Positions 1 to 14,100 of a DNA stretch of 64,000 nucleotides are shown here, piece by piece. The DNA is from Ancistrus triradiatus. Lineage: Eukaryota; Chordata; Actinopteri; Siluriformes; Loricariidae. The position numbers and the translations under genes are program-made. Each line of letters begins with the position of its first letter. Within the stretch, counting starts at the first letter, position 1. The stretch covers positions 62,001 through 126,000 of the forward strand of contig JAJAGP010000215.1 in NCBI GenBank assembly GCA_025084515.1. Direction: 5' to 3'. The notes below the pieces were generated by a model. That model ran no database searches. It was not told the origin of the DNA and saw only the letters and a program-made list of their open reading frames with translations.

Positions 1-192
1 GCAAGCGGACATTGATCGGATGTGCATTAAATGGTGCATACCCATAGTATGCGCAAACATTTGCAGACCCAACAAAGGAATTGAACTTAAATCTTTTAAC
101 TCATCATTCATACTAACATGCTATGGTTTTGTGGCAATTTGAAGTACATATTTACCCATTGCATTAACTATGTATCTGATTCATTTTGGCAG

Positions 193-383
193 GCCAAGAG
201 ACCCACCAAAAGATGTTTCCCAGGTGAACTCTGAGCCTGATGAGTCCTGGGATGAACTCAACCAGGAATCTGAGCCTTTCTACGGTGCCTCTCCTCCGTG
301 CACACACCGGCAGATGAAACGCATGTCCAGCAAACACCACAGGGGTAATCAAAACAGAGCTGCAGGACGCTCCCCCGTCAAAG
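193..383 (+). CDS. map3k4: MAP3K4 coding segment 1 in window (likely exon 2)
   Basis: Acceptor ggcag ends at 192; donor gtaaga begins at 384. It enters at the last base of a codon and leaves with one base of the next. It encodes the N-terminal region containing RQMKRMSSKHHRGN, which corresponds to the mammalian RQMKRMSTKHQRNN stretch. Confidence 0.9.
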
Positions 384-3300
384 GTAAGAAGACCTTCATT
401 TACAGAGTTACTTTTGTCATGTGGAATTAGAAGAGGTGTAGATTTATGCACGTTTACGTTTTTGTTTTTTTCTGTGAATAATGTACGCGACATTTAATAG
501 GTGTGTAACAGTACACTCTGATCACAATTCGGCTTTTACTGTCAGCACAGATCATTCTCAGTACTGCAGTGACACTGATGTGGTGTGTTGGTGTGTGTTT
601 TGCTGGTACGAGTGGATCAGACACAGCAGTGCTGTGGGGTGGTTTCCCCAGCATTTACTCCAGAATGTCTCACTCTTGAGACTATGTTTTAAAAAATTTT
701 ATTGAAGAATAACAAATACCTTTATTTTTACAAAATTACCTTTATGTTTACAACATTCCTCAAGATGTCATAACACACCAACCTACAAACACACGCAAAG
801 GATGTATTGTTGTTAATAATTGTGTTAAAAATAATATAAATAGTAAACCAATACACTTAGCAAAAATGTAAAATATACAGGAAGAAATTGAATTAAAATA
901 AATATAAAAAAAGAGAAAAGGAAAAATGTATATTATTGTTAATATTTGTGTTAAAATAATATAGTAAACTAATACACTTAGCAATTAAAAGGATAAATAA
1001 ATAAAAAAAATAATAACAATTAAAAAAAAAAGGGGAAAAGTGAAAAGAAATAAAAAAAAAAGTGGGGGTTGTGTGGCAGGGTGGTCAGCTGTCATTACTA
1101 GAAGTGAATGAGAATATAAAAGGCAAGGATTCATTTCAAATTAAAATGCGGTAGTGTTGCCTTTTAACGCAAATCTTATTTAATTTAAGAAAATACAAAT
1201 GTCCTGAAAACACTTTTTACAAAAGATGGTCCGAACATCGGTTTTTACTCTGCCTGTCCCTTACCTAGTTTTGCAATTTCAGCAATAGTTTGATCTGGTT
1301 TGTAGATACAGTGGGGCAAAAAAGTATTTATTCAGCCACTGATAGTGTAGGTTCTATTACTTAGAAAGATGAGAGAGGTCTGTAATTTTCATAATGGGTA
1401 CACTTCAGCTATGAGAGACAAAATGAGGAAAAAAATCCAGGAAATCACATTGTAGGATTTTTAAAGAATTTAATTGTAAATTATGGTGGAAAGTAAGTAT
1501 TTGGTCACCCACAAACAAGCAAGATTTCTGGCTCTCACAGACCTGTAACTTCTTCTTTAAGAAGCTCTTCTGTCCTCCACTCGTTACCTGTATTAATGGG
1601 ACCTGTTTGACCTCGTTATCTGTATAAAAGACACCTGTCCACAGCCTCAAACGGTCAGACTCCAAACTCAACCATGGCCAAGACCAAAGAGCTGTTGAAG
1701 GACACCAGGAAGAAAATTGTAGACCTGCACCAGGCTGGGAAGAGTGAATCTACAATAGGCAACAGGCTGGTGTGAATAAATCAGCTGTGGGACGTACAAG
1801 ACCATTGATAATCTCCCTCGATCTGGGGCTTCACGCAAGATCTCATCCCGTGGGGTCAAAATGATCATGAGAACGGTGAGCAAAAATTCTAGAACTACAC
1901 GGAGGGACCTGATGAATGACCTGCAGAGAGCTGGGACCAAAGTAACTAAGGCTACCATCAGTAACACACTACACTGAGAGGGACTCAGATCCTGCAGTGC
2001 CAGGCGTGCCCCCCTGCTTAAGCCAGTACATGTCCAGGCCCGTCTGAAGTTTGCCAGGAGCATATGGATGATCCAGAAGAGGATTTGGGAGAATATCATG
2101 TGGTCAGATGAAACCAAAAATAGAACTTTTTGGTAAAAAAACTCAACTCGCCGTGTTTTTGGAGGAAGATGAAATGCTGAGTCGCATCCCAAGAACACCA
2201 TACCTACTGTGAAGCATGGGGGTGGAAACCTCATGCTTTGGGGCTGTTTTTCTGCAGAGGGGACAGGACGACTGATCCGTGTTAAGGGAAGAATGAACAG
2301 AGCCATGTATCGTGAGATTTTAAGCCAAAACCTCCTTCCATCAGTGAGAGCATTGAAGATGGAACGTGGCTGGGGCTTCCAGCATGACAATGATCCCAAA
2401 CACACCGCTTGGGCAACGAAGAAGTGGCTCCGTAAAAAGCATTTCAAGGTCCTGGAGTGGCCTAGCCAGTCTCCAGACCTCGGCCCCATAGAAAATTTGT
2501 GGAGGGAGTTGAAAGTCCGTGTTGCCCCAAAACATCACTGCTCTAGTGGAGATCTGCATGGCACATGGTTGCCAACCTGGTGAAGATTTACAGGAAACGT
2601 TTGACCTCTGTCATTGCCAACAAAGGTTATGTTACAAAGTATTGAGTTGAACCAAATTTATTGACCAAATACATATTTTCCACCATAATTTACAATTAAA
2701 TTCTTTAAAAATGCTGCAATGTGATTTCCTGGATTGTTTTTTCTAATTTTGTCTCTCATAGTTGAAGTGTAGCTATGATGAAAATTACAGACTTCTCTCA
2801 TTTTTTTTTTAGGAGAGCTTGCACATCAGTGGCTGACTAAATACTTTTTTGCTCCACTATATTTAAAATGCTACTTGTTTGTTGACAATTTAAAAAGCTT
2901 CATGTCTAATTTGACTCTTTTTCTCCAGCTACAGAGAAAGGTCTGTCAAGTCCCTCGTCCCAGAGGGAAGCCAAACCCGAGTTAACCGAGGAGGGCGTCT
3001 ACAAGCAAGAGAAGAAACACCGCACCAACCTGCGCTCCAACGAGCGGGACAAGAAGAAGATCTTCGAGGCCTCGTTCATGTTGGATCCCCTTTCCAAATC
3101 AAGTCCGTTCAACACGTTCAGCATGGACCCCCGGAAGCCGTATCTGAGCCTGGGCTGCACCATGCCTCAATCTGTACCCCGCACCCACCGGCAAACGTCG
3201 CGGACAGACTGCCCAGCCGACCGCTTGAAATTCTTCGAAACGCTGCGGTTGCTGCTCAAGCTGACCTCCATGTCGTCCAAAAAGAAGGAGAAGGAGCAGC

Positions 3301-5111
3301 GAGGCCAGGAGCACACGGCCTTCATGGGCCAGAACAACGAGGTGATCTGGCTCGAGCTGCAAGCCTGGCACGCGCGCCGCAGCATAACCGATCAGGACCT
3401 GTACCTGTACACGGCTCGCCAGGCCATCCCTGACATCATTAACAAGGTGCTGAACTTCAAAGTGGACTACAGCAACCTGGCGACTCCCGAGTCTCAGATT
3501 CAGAGGAACTGCTGCTCAGGAGGGGTCAAGTGTGTGGCCTGCCCCGGATCCTGGTCAGAGGTAGACGCAACAGCTCTGTTCGGTCCCGGTTCTGCCTGTC
3601 GGGAGCATCTGCAGAGGCAGCGCTTGGCCTTTGATCAGGTCCGAGGCGTGATGGTGTTGCTGGAGTCGGTCGAAGCGCTCTACCCCTCCCTACAGACTCT
3701 GCAGAAGGACTACGAGAAGTACGCAGCGAGGGATTTCCAGGGCAGGGTGCAGGCGCTCTGTTTGTGGCTCAACATCACTCAGGACCTGAACCAGAAGCTG
3801 CGCGTGATGGGCACCGTGCTGGGCCTCGGAAATCTTTCCCACATCGGGTGGCCCGTCTTCGAGATCCCTTCGCCCCGCTGCTCCCATGAGAACGACGAGG
3901 AGGAGGACGACGACGACGAACAGAATGACGGCACGACTGACGGCGAGAGAGAGCTGGGCGAGGCGGAGACGAATCCGGAGACGCCGACTTGCCTTACCCC
4001 CAAAGCGACCCCTGATCTGTCGGAGGAATTCACGCCGGCGTGCCTCAGTCAAAGCCAGTGCTGCCCCACGGCCATCTACAGACCCTTTGTGGATAAAGCG
4101 CTCAAACAGATGGGACTGCGCAAACTCATCCTTCGACTGCACAAACTCATGGACCGGTCGTTACAGAGGTCGCGGGCTGCGCTGCTGAGCCACACGTCCA
4201 GTCCGGAGGTGAGGATAAAGCTCTTTGATTGGTTCATGCTTAAATTAGACAGGGCGTTCTACAAAGATCTTACCATTCCTCTAGAGAATACCAACTACTA
4301 ATATTGTTACTACTGGTAATTAGGGCTGTAACGATACATCATGATGCAATAATGTGGTCTGTGTTCTGTTTACTCATACCATCTGAGCACCAGAGGGCGC
4401 AATCGTACATAATACTCTTCGGTTCTCAGCTTGTTTCTTTACTTTGATTTTCAATTCAAGCTAGCACTTAAATAAAATTAAAATTTTTGGTAAATGTAAC
4501 CGTTAGGGTTGTAACGATCTGATATTATAAAAAACTAAATAGTTGTAGCGGAAAACTGTCAATACATGGGACAGATCCATTCGCTTTAACTTTGTGACAT
4601 CAGTTACGCCAACAAGTTTGAAGGTAACGTGCAACATCTGCAAAACAAATGTTACAAGGGGTGGTGGTAGCACTGCAAAATGCAATATATAATATTACTG
4701 ATTAGTAATATATTAATAAAGTAATAATATAAATATAGTTTTAGATATTTGACTCTTTTTAATTGAATGCTGTGCTGTTCAGTTTTTTTAAAATTGACAA
4801 ATAAATAGCAGTTTAGTACATTTATATATCTATCTGTTAATTTGTTATATTTTGAAGTTAAAGTAATGTTTAAGTAAGTGCTGATGCCTTAAGTCTCTCC
4901 CACAGGTTGAGATATATGGTTTATTAGTTCAACTTTCAGGTATCAGGTATTGACCGATATGCAAAGTTTATGTATCGATATCAGAACTGGAAAAGTCATA
5001 TTGGTGCATCCCTAATTTTATTTACTATTTAAAACCTCTGTAGTCATTTATTTTAATTGCTGGTAATCGTGCATTGTTTTGCGTTGTTTACACTTCAGAA
5101 ATAAGTTTTTT

Positions 5112-5142
<31 letters not shown>

Positions 5143-8100
5143 TTTATCAAATGTAAAATTCATGAACTTCGTATTGTGAATCGAGTCGTGAGCAGAGTGT
5201 GTCGTTACACCCCTTATATTAAATCAGTAATGTATGGGAAACACTGCAATATCTTGGTTATTTAGATATATAGATAAAGATAACCGGTATGTTCCGTTCA
5301 GCGATTGTCAGTGTGTTTAGAAACGTTTTTGTGCAAGTTACTCTTTTGTGTGTACGACTTTCAGACACTTATTTGTAACATGCTGTAAATGGCGTTCGTA
5401 TGTGTATGTGCTAGAGATGCAATGATCGATCGACCAGTGACAGTTTTTAGTGGGATCGGTCATAACCGGCAATCAGACGATCCGTCTCAAATAATCTGTG
5501 CTGGTCACATTTAACTTGTGCAGTGCACAACGGCGGCACAAGCACAGCCACACACAAACAGCACAGTGCTTTTAACTTTAATTCAGAATCTTTTTCATCA
5601 GTTTACAGAGCTTTAAACACGGCTCAGCCACTCACCGGAGACCAGTGATGCATGTTGATGATGAGGAAGTGTTCGATTTCAGTTGTTTTGACTGCTACTT
5701 TGTCAACTAAACTCTCTGTCCTTATATAGTGCAATACTAATGAGAATCTACTTCAGACACAGCCATGGCTGCAGTGTGGAAGCTCGTCAGAGCGTTCTGT
5801 TTGCAATAATGGCAGGACAAAAGTGATCCGTGGAGGAAGATCTCCAGAAACACTCCAAACAACAAACCTAACACATTTAAATTTGACAAAACTAACAAAG
5901 CTAAATCTAGCAAGAGCACAGAGCCGGGTACAAGCCAGCAGCCCCTGCTAGCTTCTTTAGCAATGAAGTAGTTTCCATTACAAGGAAAGTTGAAAAGTGT
6001 TGTTCGTAAGACTGTCTATTGATACATTTTTGCGCCTACCTACAGGCGCCTACCTGTACTGGAATACTACAGTATCACACATAGCACTGCTAATTATGTT
6101 ACATAATATGGTGTTTAGACAGTGTCCACATGCAGTTTCACAGAGCGTATCGTGACTGTGAAGCGACGCATACCTGTTTTTATAATACTTATATTATGCA
6201 ATACAGTGATTTGTCAGTTCACGTTTAAACCCAAGTCGGATTAAATTTTTTCTAGTCCACAGCCCCAGTATATTCCATAAAGCCAGTAAAACATAACAAA
6301 TAAGCCTTAATATAGTTCCTTCCTCAGAGTTCATCAGTCAATCTCGGATTTTATACGATTTTACTGGTGAGGGTTGCCGTAGCAACAGGCTGAGAAGATC
6401 AGCTCAGACTTCTCTATTCCCAGTCACAGGTTTCAGCTCCTTCTGAAGGCTCCCCAGATGTTTCAGGCCAACTGTGAGATGTCCTGGGCGTGCCCCGGGG
6501 TGTACTTCTGGAATGACATTCCTGGAACAGCTTTAGGGGGGGCCTTCCATTGGGGAATTCTTGGATAGGCGCATAGATTGGACAAGCAAACATAAGAGTT
6601 TTTTCTGACGGCTTCATCCCCAAAGATCGGTACACTCGATGCAAAATGTCTGACCCAGTTTGTTTATTAATCTTGAGGTGCTTGGACTCTTCCACTAGGG
6701 GCAGGTTGTGATGTGATGTGATGATGCTCATGCCAGTGTTCAGCAGTGAAATGATCGAAGCTCTATGTAGAATAAAAATCAGTGTAATTACACAGTCCTG
6801 TTTCATGGCTATTTTTGGGGAGAGGCGAGTTTGGCAACTTAAAGAAGTTAAAAAAAAATAGATATTCAACACCAGACTCCTCTCTCTTTGAATGGGGAGA
6901 GACCTACAGTGGAGCAAAAAAGTATTTAGTCAGCCACTGATTGTGCAAGTTCTCCTACTTAGAAAGATGGGAGAGGTCTGTAATTTTCATCATAGCTACA
7001 CTTCAACTATGAGATACAAAATGAGGAAAAAAAAATCCAGGAAATCACATTAAAGAATTTTTAAAGAATTTAATTGTAAATCATGGTGGAAAATAAGTGT
7101 TTGATCAATAATAAAAGTTTAACCTAATACTTTGTAACATAACCTTTGTTGGCAATGACAGAGGTTAAACGTTTCCTGTAAGTCTTCACCAGGTTTGCAC
7201 ACACTGTAGCTGGTATTTTGGCCCATTCATGATGTTTCCACCCCCATGCTTCACAGTAGGTATGGTGTTTTTGGGATGCAACTCCGCATTCTTCCTCCAA
7301 ACACGACGAGTTGAGTTTTTATCAAAAAGTTCTATTTTGGTTTCATCTGACCACATGATATTCTCCCAATCCTCATCTGGATCATCCATATGCTCTCTGG
7401 CAAATTCAGATGGGCCTGGACATGTACTGGCTTAAGCAGGGGGGCACGCCTGGCACTGCAGGATCTGAGTCCCTCTCAGCGTAGTGTGTTACTGATAGTA
7501 GCCTATGGTACTTTGGTCCCAGCTCTCTGCAGGTCATTCATCAGGTCCCTCCGTGTAGTTCTGGGATTTTTGCTCACCGTTCTCATGATCATTTTGACCC
7601 ACGGGATGAGATCTTGCGTGGAGCCCCAGATCGAGGGAGATCATCAATGGTCTTGTATGTCTTACATTTTCCTACAATTCAAAGTGAAAAAGTCAGTCGG
7701 ATTTATTGTCATTTCAACCATATACACAGTACACAGTGAAACGAAACAACGTTCCTCCAGGACTTACAGGTGCTACATAGTGACAATACTCTACAATACT
7801 TTACAATACTATACAATACAACACTAGTTTGTTTAAAAACAACAAAAAACAAAAAAACATTGCTTAAAGTGCATGTGTGTGATGTGTGCAAATTAATACA
7901 ATTTAGTGCAGACAGTACAAACAGTGCGACAAGACCAGACAGTGCGGGACAAAACATACAGTGCAAACAGAGAGTAAGATGACTGGTAACCATTTACTTC
8001 TGTTGAGGTAGATGCAGGATGTCCATAACTAGCAGCAGAAAAAAGTCTACTGTGCAATAGACTTTTGTGTGTGTGTGAGAGTGTGAGAGTGAGAGTGTGT

Positions 8101-11100
8101 ATGGATTATGAGGCCCAGTTCGTGTTACTCAGGTGTGTATGTGTGGTGTCCTGTCCAGTCTTTGGTTAAGGAGTCTGATGGCTTGCGGGAAGAAGCTGTT
8201 ACACAGTCTGGTTGTGAGTGTCCGAATGCTTCGGAACCTCTTTCCTGACGGCAGGAGTGAAAACAAAGAATTTGAGGGGAGTGTGGCGTCAACCACAATT
8301 CTGCTGGCCTTGCGGATGCAGCGGGTGTTGAAGATGTCAGTGATGGAGAGGAGGGGGACACCGATTATCTTCTCCGCTGTCCTCACTATCCTCTGTAGGG
8401 TCTTGCGGTCTGAGACGGTGCAATTCCCAAACCAGACAGTGATACAGCTGCTCAGAATGCTCTCGATGGTCTCTCTGTAGAATGTGGTGAGGATGGGAGG
8501 TGGGAGACGAGCTTTCCTCAACATTCGCAAAAAGCAGAGACGCTGCTGGGCTTTCCTGGTTATGGTGCTGGTGTTGAGAGACCAGGTGAGATCCCCCGCC
8601 AGGTGAACACCAAGGAATTTGGTGCTCTTTACGATCTCTACAGGAGAGCTGTCGATGTTCAGCATAGAGTGGTCACTCTGAGTTCTCCTGAAGTCAACAT
8701 CTATCTCTTTAGTTTCTGAGACAGATTGTTGACTTTACACCAGTTCGATAGCCGTTGTACCTCCTCTCTGTATGTTGACTCATCGTTCTTGCTGATGAGA
8801 CCCACCATGATCGTATCATCAGCGAACTTGACAATGTGGTTTGAGCTGTGCATTGCTGCACAGTCGTGTGTCAGCAAGGTGAACAACAGTGGACTGGGCA
8901 CACAGCCCTGTGGAGCTCCAGTGCTCAGTGTGGTGGTGCTGGAGACAATACTGCCAGTCCGGACAAACTGGGGTCTCCCAGTCAGGAAGTCCAGGATCCA
9001 GGTGCAGAGGGAGGCGGCCCAGCAGGCTCAGCTTCCACAGTTGATTTATTCACACCAACCTGCTTGCCTATTGTAGATTCACTCTTCCCAGCCTGCTGCA
9101 GGTCTACAATTTTCTTCCTGGTGTCCTTCAACAGCTCTTTGGTCTTGGCCATGGTTGAGTTTGGAGTCTGAGTTTTTGAGGCTGTGGACAGGTGTCTTTT
9201 ATACAGATAATGAGGTCAAACAGGTGCCATTAATACAGGTAACGAATGGAGGACCGAAGAGCTTCTTAAAGAAGTTGTTACTTGCTTGTTTGTGGGTGAC
9301 CAAATACTTATTTTCCACCATGATTTACAGTTAAATGCTTTAAAAATCGTACAATGTGATTTCCTGGATTATTTTTCTCATTTTGTCTCTCATAGTTGAA
9401 GTGTACCTATGATGAAAATGACAGACCTCTCTCAACTAGCACAGTCAGTGGCTGACCAAATACTTTTTTGCCCCACTGTATATCCAAAACTGAAAGAGAA
9501 ATTAACGTTTATTGAATTAACGTATAATCAGATTTGTTGGGTTCAAATAACATGGAAAAATAAGATTTTTTTTAAAAGCTTATTCTGGCTACTACACATG
9601 CGCATCCCGCCACTACAAAGGGGCCAAGACTTACCGCCCCCCTCAAGGACACATACTAATATGCCGATTGATTCTTTCTAATGATGTGGCGAGGCTTCTG
9701 TACTGCAGTCCCATTCATATTGCAGTGACCAATCTCCTCCTTATATAACATTTCTGATAACAGACAGGGGCTGTACATCATCTAGTGTTGCAAGTTTAAA
9801 GTAGGATTAAAGTGCCACTTACTGACCGATCTGAAACAAGACGGCTTAGCGGGGTAGAATTTCATTTCTGGCAGGACGTCCTCCACATTTTAAGCTTGGC
9901 GAGGTTGGTGGCTTTTCGAGATAATGTGCATGGAGGGAAATCTATAGCGAGAGATGAGGTTGGCGATATAACGAGGTTAGACTTGTAGGTTAGATGAGTT
10001 TATGGAAATATAATCACTTAAAATGCTTGCAGTCAGCTCAGGTAATTGTGGCAGGACTTCTTCCTAATACCATACAACAGTTTCTTCACTTCGGAGAACT
10101 GTAGGTCTGTGGGTTTTTGTGCTCTGCTGGTTGAAACTGTAGAACTCAACTTGAGGAACCTTCGAGGGTATGTTCTCACACCAGGTTGTGTTTTTATTTT
10201 TATTTTATTTTTTTGTGTGTAAGATACTCGTAGTTGTGTGGATGACTTTCTGCTACTTATTTGTACCGAGCTGTAAATGGTGTTTGTAAGTCTGTGCCTG
10301 TCCTATTGTAAGTAGTACTGCTCTGTTTGTTCCCCCACCCCACTACCTGTATATTCTCTCTAACCTATTACCTATAACTATATAGACTGGCTTACATTCA
10401 CTCGTTGAGTCTCTGTTTCATCTGGCTGATCGTCCATGTTGTTCGGAATACAGTCTATCGATGCAGTTTTGGCTTCCGTCTAGCAAAAGTTTAGTCATGC
10501 CATCCTTTTAAGTGTTACGACTTTGGCCTAGAAAGGGCCATAACGGTACATAATTATTGTGAATTTTCGTTAATCAAAAATGTGGTGGCATTAGGGATGC
10601 TAGCGTTCCAGTCGTGATTTCATGGGCATATCTGACACATTTATGTATCGTTTGTATGCAGTTGTCGCGTGAAATTTTTATATTTGCATTACAGTAGCTT
10701 AAACAGATGCACTGATAATGCATTGGATTAGTTTTCACTTAATTGTACTGCCTTTTTATGACACACAGGTCAATGCAGTGTGGCTCATTGTGAATTCGTA
10801 TTAATTCATTGTTGACTTTATCTTTCAGTTGTCCGATGTTCCAGACTCTTCTTTGCTGTACATTGACTACCTACCTGAGCTGTCACGACACTTGGCTGGG
10901 CCACATCTGGAAGAGGAGTCGGCCTCGGGGCGGGTATCGTGTATGGAGTTGCAGGATATGAATCTGCCCTCGTTTCGACCCGCTTTTCTGGTTCTCTGCC
11001 GTGTGCTACTAAATGTTATTCACGAGTGCCTCAAACTACGACTGGAGCAAAGACCTGCTGGCAAGCCGTCACTACTTAGTATCAAACAGGTGCTTATCTC

Positions 11101-14100
11101 TCTGTACACACAGTCCAGATGTCATGTCATTCATTTTATCGTTAACACACTGCCTTTGACCTTGCTCTTGTAACTGTAGCGCTCTGCTGGTGGAGGATGG
11201 TAAGTGGAGTAGGGCTGCCTTGAAATGGCTTACAGTGGTACAACCCCAAATCAGAAACTCTTGGGACAGTAAAGAAAATGCAAATAAAAAAACAAAACAG
11301 TCTTTCTTACATTTATTTTGACTTTTATTTCATTGCAGACCGTATGAACCCAAGATGTTTCATGTTTTGTCTGGTCAACTTCATTTCATTTGTTAATAAA
11401 CATCCACTTTGTAATGTTGCCATTCCTTCTCACAACGCTTAAAAGACGTTTCAGCCCCGAGGATACCAAGTGATTTAGTATTTCAGGTGCTATATTGTTC
11501 CATTCTTCCTGCAAACACGTCTTAAGGGGGGGGGGTCGTCACATTTTTCAGTTCAAAATTCTCCACACATTCTCTACTGGGTACAGGTCAGGACTGCAGG
11601 CATTTCAATCCAGTACTCGTACCCTCCTCTTCCGCAGCCGTGTCTTTGTGATGTGTGCAGCATGTGGTTTTGCATTGTCTTGTGGAAAAATGTATGGACA
11701 TCCCTGGAAAAGATCTCGTCTTGAAGGCAGTTTATGTTGGTCTAAAATCTCAGTTTCTGCATTAATGCTACATCACAGAAGTGTAAATGACCTTTGCCAA
11801 GGGCACTGGCCTGACCCCATACCATGACAGAGCCTGGCTTTTGGACTTGTTGCTGACAACAGTCTGGATGGTACTTTTTCTTCTTTGGTCCATTTCTTCC
11901 AAAGATCTGGAATACTGATTCATCTGACCACACATGTTTCTACCGTGTGATGGTCCATCCCAGATGAATCCGAACTAAGAGAAGTCGACGCCTCTTCTGG
12001 ACATAGTTAACACAAGGCTCCTTTTTTCACAGTAATTGGTGCTTGATAAAGGTTTGATAAAGTAATCGCTTGCCCATGTCATGTGGTTCTATCAGCTGTT
12101 GATGAATGACGGTTCTTGATGCAGTGCCGTCTGAGGGATCAAAGGTTACAGGTCTTCAGTTTAGACTTGCGCTGAAATTCCTCCAGATTCCCTGAATTGT
12201 TTAATGATATTAAACAAAATATTTTGGGTTCATACTGTCTGCAATGATATAAATGTCAAAGTAAATATAAGAAACACTGCGTATTTATTTATTTGCATTT
12301 TCCGTACTGTCCCAATGTCTTCTGATTTTTTTTGCTTGTATTTGTGTTTTAATTTAATTTAATATTGGGTGCATTAAAAATGTCACTAAATCTGCCCAGT
12401 GAACAGGATGTGCGAAGGTTCACAAACACCCACACTGTCTGAACATCACTTTCTCTAAACTCAGTCACATTTCCTCTTTTTAGACAAGTAATTCCACACA
12501 CCTTTAGGAAAGGTATACATTTATTATATGCATATATTTTTCACATTTAAGGTGGTGTTTGGGCATAATTGTGATGTTTGGGCCTACAAACCTAAACTTT
12601 GTAACAGATCATTATAAGCAATGGAGAAGAGAAAAGAAGTTTTTCTGTACATTTAAGTAAAAATAAGAAGAGTGTGAATTTCAGTGACTGATTTGTGTGT
12701 TACTGTGTTGCAGTTGGTGCGCGAGTGTAAGGAAGTACTAAAAGGTGGGCTCCTGATGAAGCAGTATTACCAGTTCATGCTGCGCGGGATCATTTCTGAC
12801 CCTCAAAACTTGCACACCAATGCGAACATCGATGACTTTGAGGAAGATCTCCATAAAATGCTGGAGGCAAGTTATGGGTTGTTGTATTGCTACAGTCGAT
12901 ATAGAATTTTCTATAATTCTGCATAAACATGACCCAAGACATCATCAAGTCCTAAAAGTAGATCAAGAGAATCCAGTTAAACAAATGATACAAAAATATT
13001 ATACTTGGTCATTTATTTATTGAGGAAAATGTTCCAATATTACATATTAGTGAGTGGCAAAAGTCTGTGAACCTTCTCCTGAGATGGAGTTCATGTCCTG
13101 ACATTTTTCTTTAGAATTATCTGATATATAATTGAGAATTCATTGTTCCATCAATGATGGCAAGCCATCCTGGCCAGATGCAGCAAAACAGGCCCAAACC
13201 ATGATACTACCATCACCATGTTTCACAGATGGGATAAGGTTCTTGTGCTGGAATGCAGTGTTTTCCTTTCTCCAAACATAACGCTTTTCTTTTAAAACCA
13301 AACAGTAGCCTTCTGGCTTGTCCACGTGATCTTTAGCAAACTGCAGATGAGCAGCAATGTTCTTTTTGGAGAGCAGTGGCTTTCTCCTTGCAACCCTGCC
13401 ATGCACACCATTGTTGTTCAGTGTTCTTCTGATGGTGGACTCATGAACATTAACATTAGCCAATGTGAGAGAGGCCTTCAGTTGCTTAGAAGTTACCCTG
13501 GGGATCTTTGTGACCTCGCCAACTATTACACACTTTGCTCTTGGAGTGATCTTTGTTGGTCGACCACTCCTGGGGAGGGTAACGGTGGTCTTGAATTTCC
13601 TCCGTTTGTACACAATCTGTCTGACTGTGGATTGTTGGAGTCCAAACTCTTTAGAGATGGCTTTGTAACCTTTTTCCAGCCTGATGAGCATCAACAAGTC
13701 TCTTTCTGAGCTCCTCAGAAATCTCCTTTGTTCGTGCTATGATACACTTCCACAGACATGTTGGGAAGAGCAGACTTTGATAGATCCCTGTTCTTTAAAT
13801 AAAACAGGTGCCCACTCACACCTGATTGCCATCCTATTGATTGGAAACACCGGAATCTAGTTTCACCTTCAAATTATCTACTAATCCTAGAGGTTCACAT
13901 ACTTTTTACACTCCGTAATATGTAATATTGGATCATTTTCCGCAAAAATGATCTCCAATCTAATTCATCCCAGAGGTGTTCTGTCGGATTGAGGTCAGGA
14001 CGCTGTGGGAACAGTTTGGGAATGGCCTCTTCCTCTTCCAACATGACTGTCCTGCACAAAGTTGGGAGCATGAAATTGTCCAATGTATTGGTATGCTAAA

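Noticed and set aside
3690..4142. Open frames on the - strand of the large MAP3K4 exon (also 3099-3371)
   Set aside because: Low-complexity shadows of the GC-rich coding strand; no family similarity, and the + strand frame is fully conserved.
4209..4301. Continuation of the MAP3K4 large-exon frame to its stop at 4301
   Set aside because: The donor gtgagg at 4209 joins in phase to conserved sequence at 10829; the extension has no family similarity.
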